DNA from: Maylandia zebra
Taxonomy: Eukaryota > Chordata > Actinopteri > Cichliformes > Cichlidae
Assembly (NCBI RefSeq): GCF_041146795.1
Contig: NC_135176.1
Location: forward strand, 20,309,286 to 20,373,285
DNA: 64,000 bases
Reading direction: 5' to 3'
This document shows positions 61,576 to 64,000 of this stretch, in pieces. The notes below the pieces were generated by a model that saw only the letters and a program-made list of their open reading frames with translations, was not told the origin of the DNA and made no database searches. The position numbers and the translations under genes are program-made. Positions within the stretch are counted from its first letter, which is position 1, and each line of letters opens with the position of its first letter.

Positions 61576-64000
61576 ATGGAGTTTAAGTTGGAGGACTTCA
61601 CTCTGAGCCCGTCTGCGGAGAAGTTGGACAGGTGTAAAAAGGCTGACCTCTTGCTTGTTGCTGAATTCTTTGATGTGACTGTGCCGTTGACTGCGAAGAA
61701 GAAAGAGCTTAGGGAGCTCCTGTGTGTCCAGTTGACGGACAGGGGGTTGTTTGGTGAGCCGGGTCCTGCAGGGGGGGTTGAGCTGGGGGCTGTTGCTGGT
61801 GTTTCTGCCCCACTGAAAAATCTCCCTTTTCCACCTAGCCCTTCTGTGGAGGAGCTGCGGTTAACGCTGCGCATTAAGGAGGTGGAGCTAAAGAAACAGC
61901 AGTTGGAGGTGGACGCTATGCACTTGAGGATCAGGGCTCTGGAGGTAGAGAGGGGAGCCTCTGTGTCTGCCAGTCCTCCTGTACCTCGGTTAGCCCCGCA
62001 GTCACCATCCCCGCAGGTACCCTCCCCGGAGTCATCATCCCCGCAGTCGCCATCTCCGCAGCCACCGGCCCCGATGCCAGGTGGTGGTTTTGATGTGAGT
62101 AAACACATCAAAATGGTGCCGGCGTTTCGGGAAACTGAGGTGGATTCGTATTTCACAGTGTTTGAACGTATCGCAGGTGCGCTGCACTGGCCAAAGGATG
62201 TGTGGTCTCTTTTACTCCAATGTAGATTGGTGGGGAAAGCTCAAGAGGTATGCACCGCTCTTTCTCTGGAGGACAGTTTTGACTATGATACGGTGAAGGC
62301 TGCTGTCCTGCGCGCTTACGAGCTTGTGCCAGAGGCTTACAGGCAGAGATTTAGGGATGGGAAAAAATCCGCCAACCAGACCTATGTGGAGTTTGCCAGA
62401 GAAAAGAAAACTCTGTTTGATAAGTGGTGTCATGCTACAGAAGTAAAAACCTTGGAAGACCTGCGTGAGTTGGTGACGTTAGAGGAGTTTAAAAATCAAC
62501 TACCAGACACTGTGGTAACCTACTTAAACGAACAGAAGGTTACGACTCTCGCCGCTGCTGCTATACGGGCTGATGAGTTTGTGTTGACACATAAAGTGGT
62601 GTTTTCGGCTCCTGCTCACAGTTTTCCGTCTTCCGGTGGCCCGCCCCGATGGTCTCCAAGGGGCACCCGCCGTGCCATCCCCTCATCCGTTGAGAACCGC
62701 GTGTGTTTTTTTTGCCATGAGCAGGGACACCTTATTGCGGTTTGCCCTGCTCTGAAAAGAAAAGAAATGACCAGGAAGGGTGCATCTCCTTCCCCAATAA
62801 ACCTTCTACAGATAAACCCTCCTCCTTTGGGGGAGGTGATGGTACCCGAAAATGATAAAGTAGATGAGGAGTTTAAGCCATTTGTGTCAAACGGTTTTGT
62901 TTCCTTGATAGGGGAAGATCGGCGGGCTCCTGTCAGTATTTTGCGAGACACTGGTGCGAAACAGTCGCTCATTCGTGAGGGGGTTTTACCGTTTTCAGCT
63001 CAATCCTATTGTGGGGCTGATGTGTTAGCCTGGGGAGTTAGGATGTGTGTAATACGGGTTCCTTTACATTTGGTGCAGCTTTCGTCTCAGTTTTTGTCTG
63101 GTGAGGTTAAGCTTGGGGTGCGACCCCAGTTACCGGTTGCAGGTATTGACATCATTTTGGGAAACGATCTAGCTGGCTGCACAGTTTTTCCGTCGCCAGA
63201 AGTAGTTGATATACCACTTACAGATAATAGTGGTTTCGCTTGTGCCACATCAAATGCTGTTCCTTTGTTTCCTGTGTGTGCTGTGACACGTGCGCAGGCA
63301 CGCAAACAGGGTGACTTGGTGGATCTTAGCGACTTTTTCTTAAGCGCTTCAGACCCACTGAGCTTGCGACCCGCCTGTGAAGGTACCCCTGTCTCTGTAT
63401 CACTTCAGCCGGATGAGGAGACTATGACTCTGTCAGTAGATAAAGACAAGCTTATAGAAATTCAAAAAAATGATGAGAGCTTGTCATCTTGTTGGGCGTA
63501 TGTGACAGAGCCTAAGAGTGGGAGATCTGCGTCCTACCTTATTGAGGATGGGGTGCTGATGCGCTACTGGACTCCCAGTTCTGGCTGCACCCATGAGGGA
63601 GTGCAGCAGATTGTTGTTCCGCAGTCGCTTCGTCCCCAGGTCCTAAGCTTGGCACATGACCACATTATGTCCGGTCACTTGGGAATCACAAAAACATATA
63701 ACCGTGTCCTCCGTTATTTCTTTTGGCCTGGTCTCAAATCTGATGTGGTAAGATTCTGCCGCTCGTGTCACACGTGTCAGCTTGCTGGTAAACCAAATCG
63801 GGCGATTCCCGCTGCTCCGCTACAACCCATCCCGGTTGTTGGGGAACCTTTTGAACATGTCATTGTTGATTGTGTGGGTCCTCTTCCTAAAACACAGTCC
63901 GGAAATCAATACCTACTTACCATGATGTGTATTACCACTCGTTATCCGGAGGCCATTCCACTACGCTCATTAAAAACCCGTGGGATTGTGAAAGCATTAG
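61576..64000 (+). CDS. Gag-protease-integrase polyprotein of a Gmr1-like Ty3/Gypsy retrotransposon (partial)
   Basis: One open frame of 808 codons runs from the ATG at 61576 to the window edge with no stop or frameshift. Order seen: an N-terminal SAP-like helix region (about residues 1-60), a helical segment and Pro/Ser/Gln-rich linker (about 95-170), and a capsid part resembling the SCAN domain (about 175-300). A CCHC zinc knuckle follows (Cys377, Cys380, His385, Cys390), then an aspartic protease with DTG at 458-460. An integrase zinc-binding motif (His694, His701, Cys731, Cys734) and the start of the integrase core come next, with VIVD giving the first catalytic Asp. No reverse transcriptase lies between protease and integrase, unlike standard Gypsy. 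In Gmr1-type elements it comes after integrase, which would be outside this window. Gag and Pol share one frame. The intact frame suggests a young copy. Confidence 0.88.
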   Translation, partial: MEFKLEDFTLSPSAEKLDRCKKADLLLVAEFFDVTVPLTAKKKELRELLCVQLTDRGLFGEPGPAGGVELGAVAGVSAPLKNLPFPPSPSVEELRLTLRIKEVELKKQQLEVDAMHLRIRALEVERGASVSASPPVPRLAPQSPSPQVPSPESSSPQSPSPQPPAPMPGGGFDVSKHIKMVPAFRETEVDSYFTVFERIAGALHWPKDVWSLLLQCRLVGKAQEVCTALSLEDSFDYDTVKAAVLRAYELVPEAYRQRFRDGKKSANQTYVEFAREKKTLFDKWCHATEVKTLEDLRELVTLEEFKNQLPDTVVTYLNEQKVTTLAAAAIRADEFVLTHKVVFSAPAHSFPSSGGPPRWSPRGTRRAIPSSVENRVCFFCHEQGHLIAVCPALKRKEMTRKGASPSPINLLQINPPPLGEVMVPENDKVDEEFKPFVSNGFVSLIGEDRRAPVSILRDTGAKQSLIREGVLPFSAQSYCGADVLAWGVRMCVIRVPLHLVQLSSQFLSGEVKLGVRPQLPVAGIDIILGNDLAGCTVFPSPEVVDIPLTDNSGFACATSNAVPLFPVCAVTRAQARKQGDLVDLSDFFLSASDPLSLRPACEGTPVSVSLQPDEETMTLSVDKDKLIEIQKNDESLSSCWAYVTEPKSGRSASYLIEDGVLMRYWTPSSGCTHEGVQQIVVPQSLRPQVLSLAHDHIMSGHLGITKTYNRVLRYFFWPGLKSDVVRFCRSCHTCQLAGKPNRAIPAAPLQPIPVVGEPFEHVIVDCVGPLPKTQSGNQYLLTMMCITTRYPEAIPLRSLKTRGIVKAL

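Noticed and set aside
61317-62156. Minus-strand open frame of 279 codons over the retroelement
   Set aside because: It is antisense to the LTR end and gag. It has no homology I recognise, while the + frame has clear domains.

Overview
The window is a piece of a ray-finned fish genome, most likely a percomorph teleost. Genes are split into many short exons with GT-AG introns and conserved vertebrate products. The gaps and introns hold typical teleost repeats: Tc1-like DNA transposons, RTE-like LINE scraps, long (TG)n and (TA)n tracts, and an LTR retrotransposon. Exon boundaries were placed by hand from splice sites and reading-frame continuity.

Layout, all genes on the + strand. (1) About 2.85-9.6 kb: a cone/visual arrestin (arr3 type) with a TATA promoter, a noncoding first exon and an uncertain C-terminal tail. 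(2) 11.45-16.7 kb: znrd2 (sssca1), a small zinc-ribbon protein. (3) 21.5-49.3 kb: ehbp1l1, 30 coding exons predicting about 2,740 residues, with an N-terminal C2-type domain, a huge proline/serine-rich and Lys/Glu-rich middle, a CH domain, a C-terminal bMERB coiled coil and a final CaaX box. (4) 50.75 kb: a tRNA-Glu(CTC) gene. (5) 51.24-54.45 kb: rce1, the CaaX-processing endopeptidase. (6) 54.5-60.8 kb: repeat-rich and without a recognisable gene. (7) 60.8 kb to the end: the 5' half of an LTR retrotransposon, with LTR, tRNA-Pro-type primer site and an open gag-protease-integrase frame that runs off the window.

In human, ZNRD2 and EHBP1L1 are close neighbours at 11q13 and RCE1 lies in the same broad region, so the znrd2-ehbp1l1-rce1 block looks like conserved synteny. 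Functionally, EHBP1L1 links Rab8-family GTPases to membrane tubulation and ends in a CaaX box, which is the substrate class of the RCE1 protease encoded next door. The most unusual item is the retroelement: integrase follows protease directly with no reverse transcriptase between them, the order of Gmr1-like Ty3/Gypsy elements, whose Gag is the reported source of the vertebrate SCAN domain.
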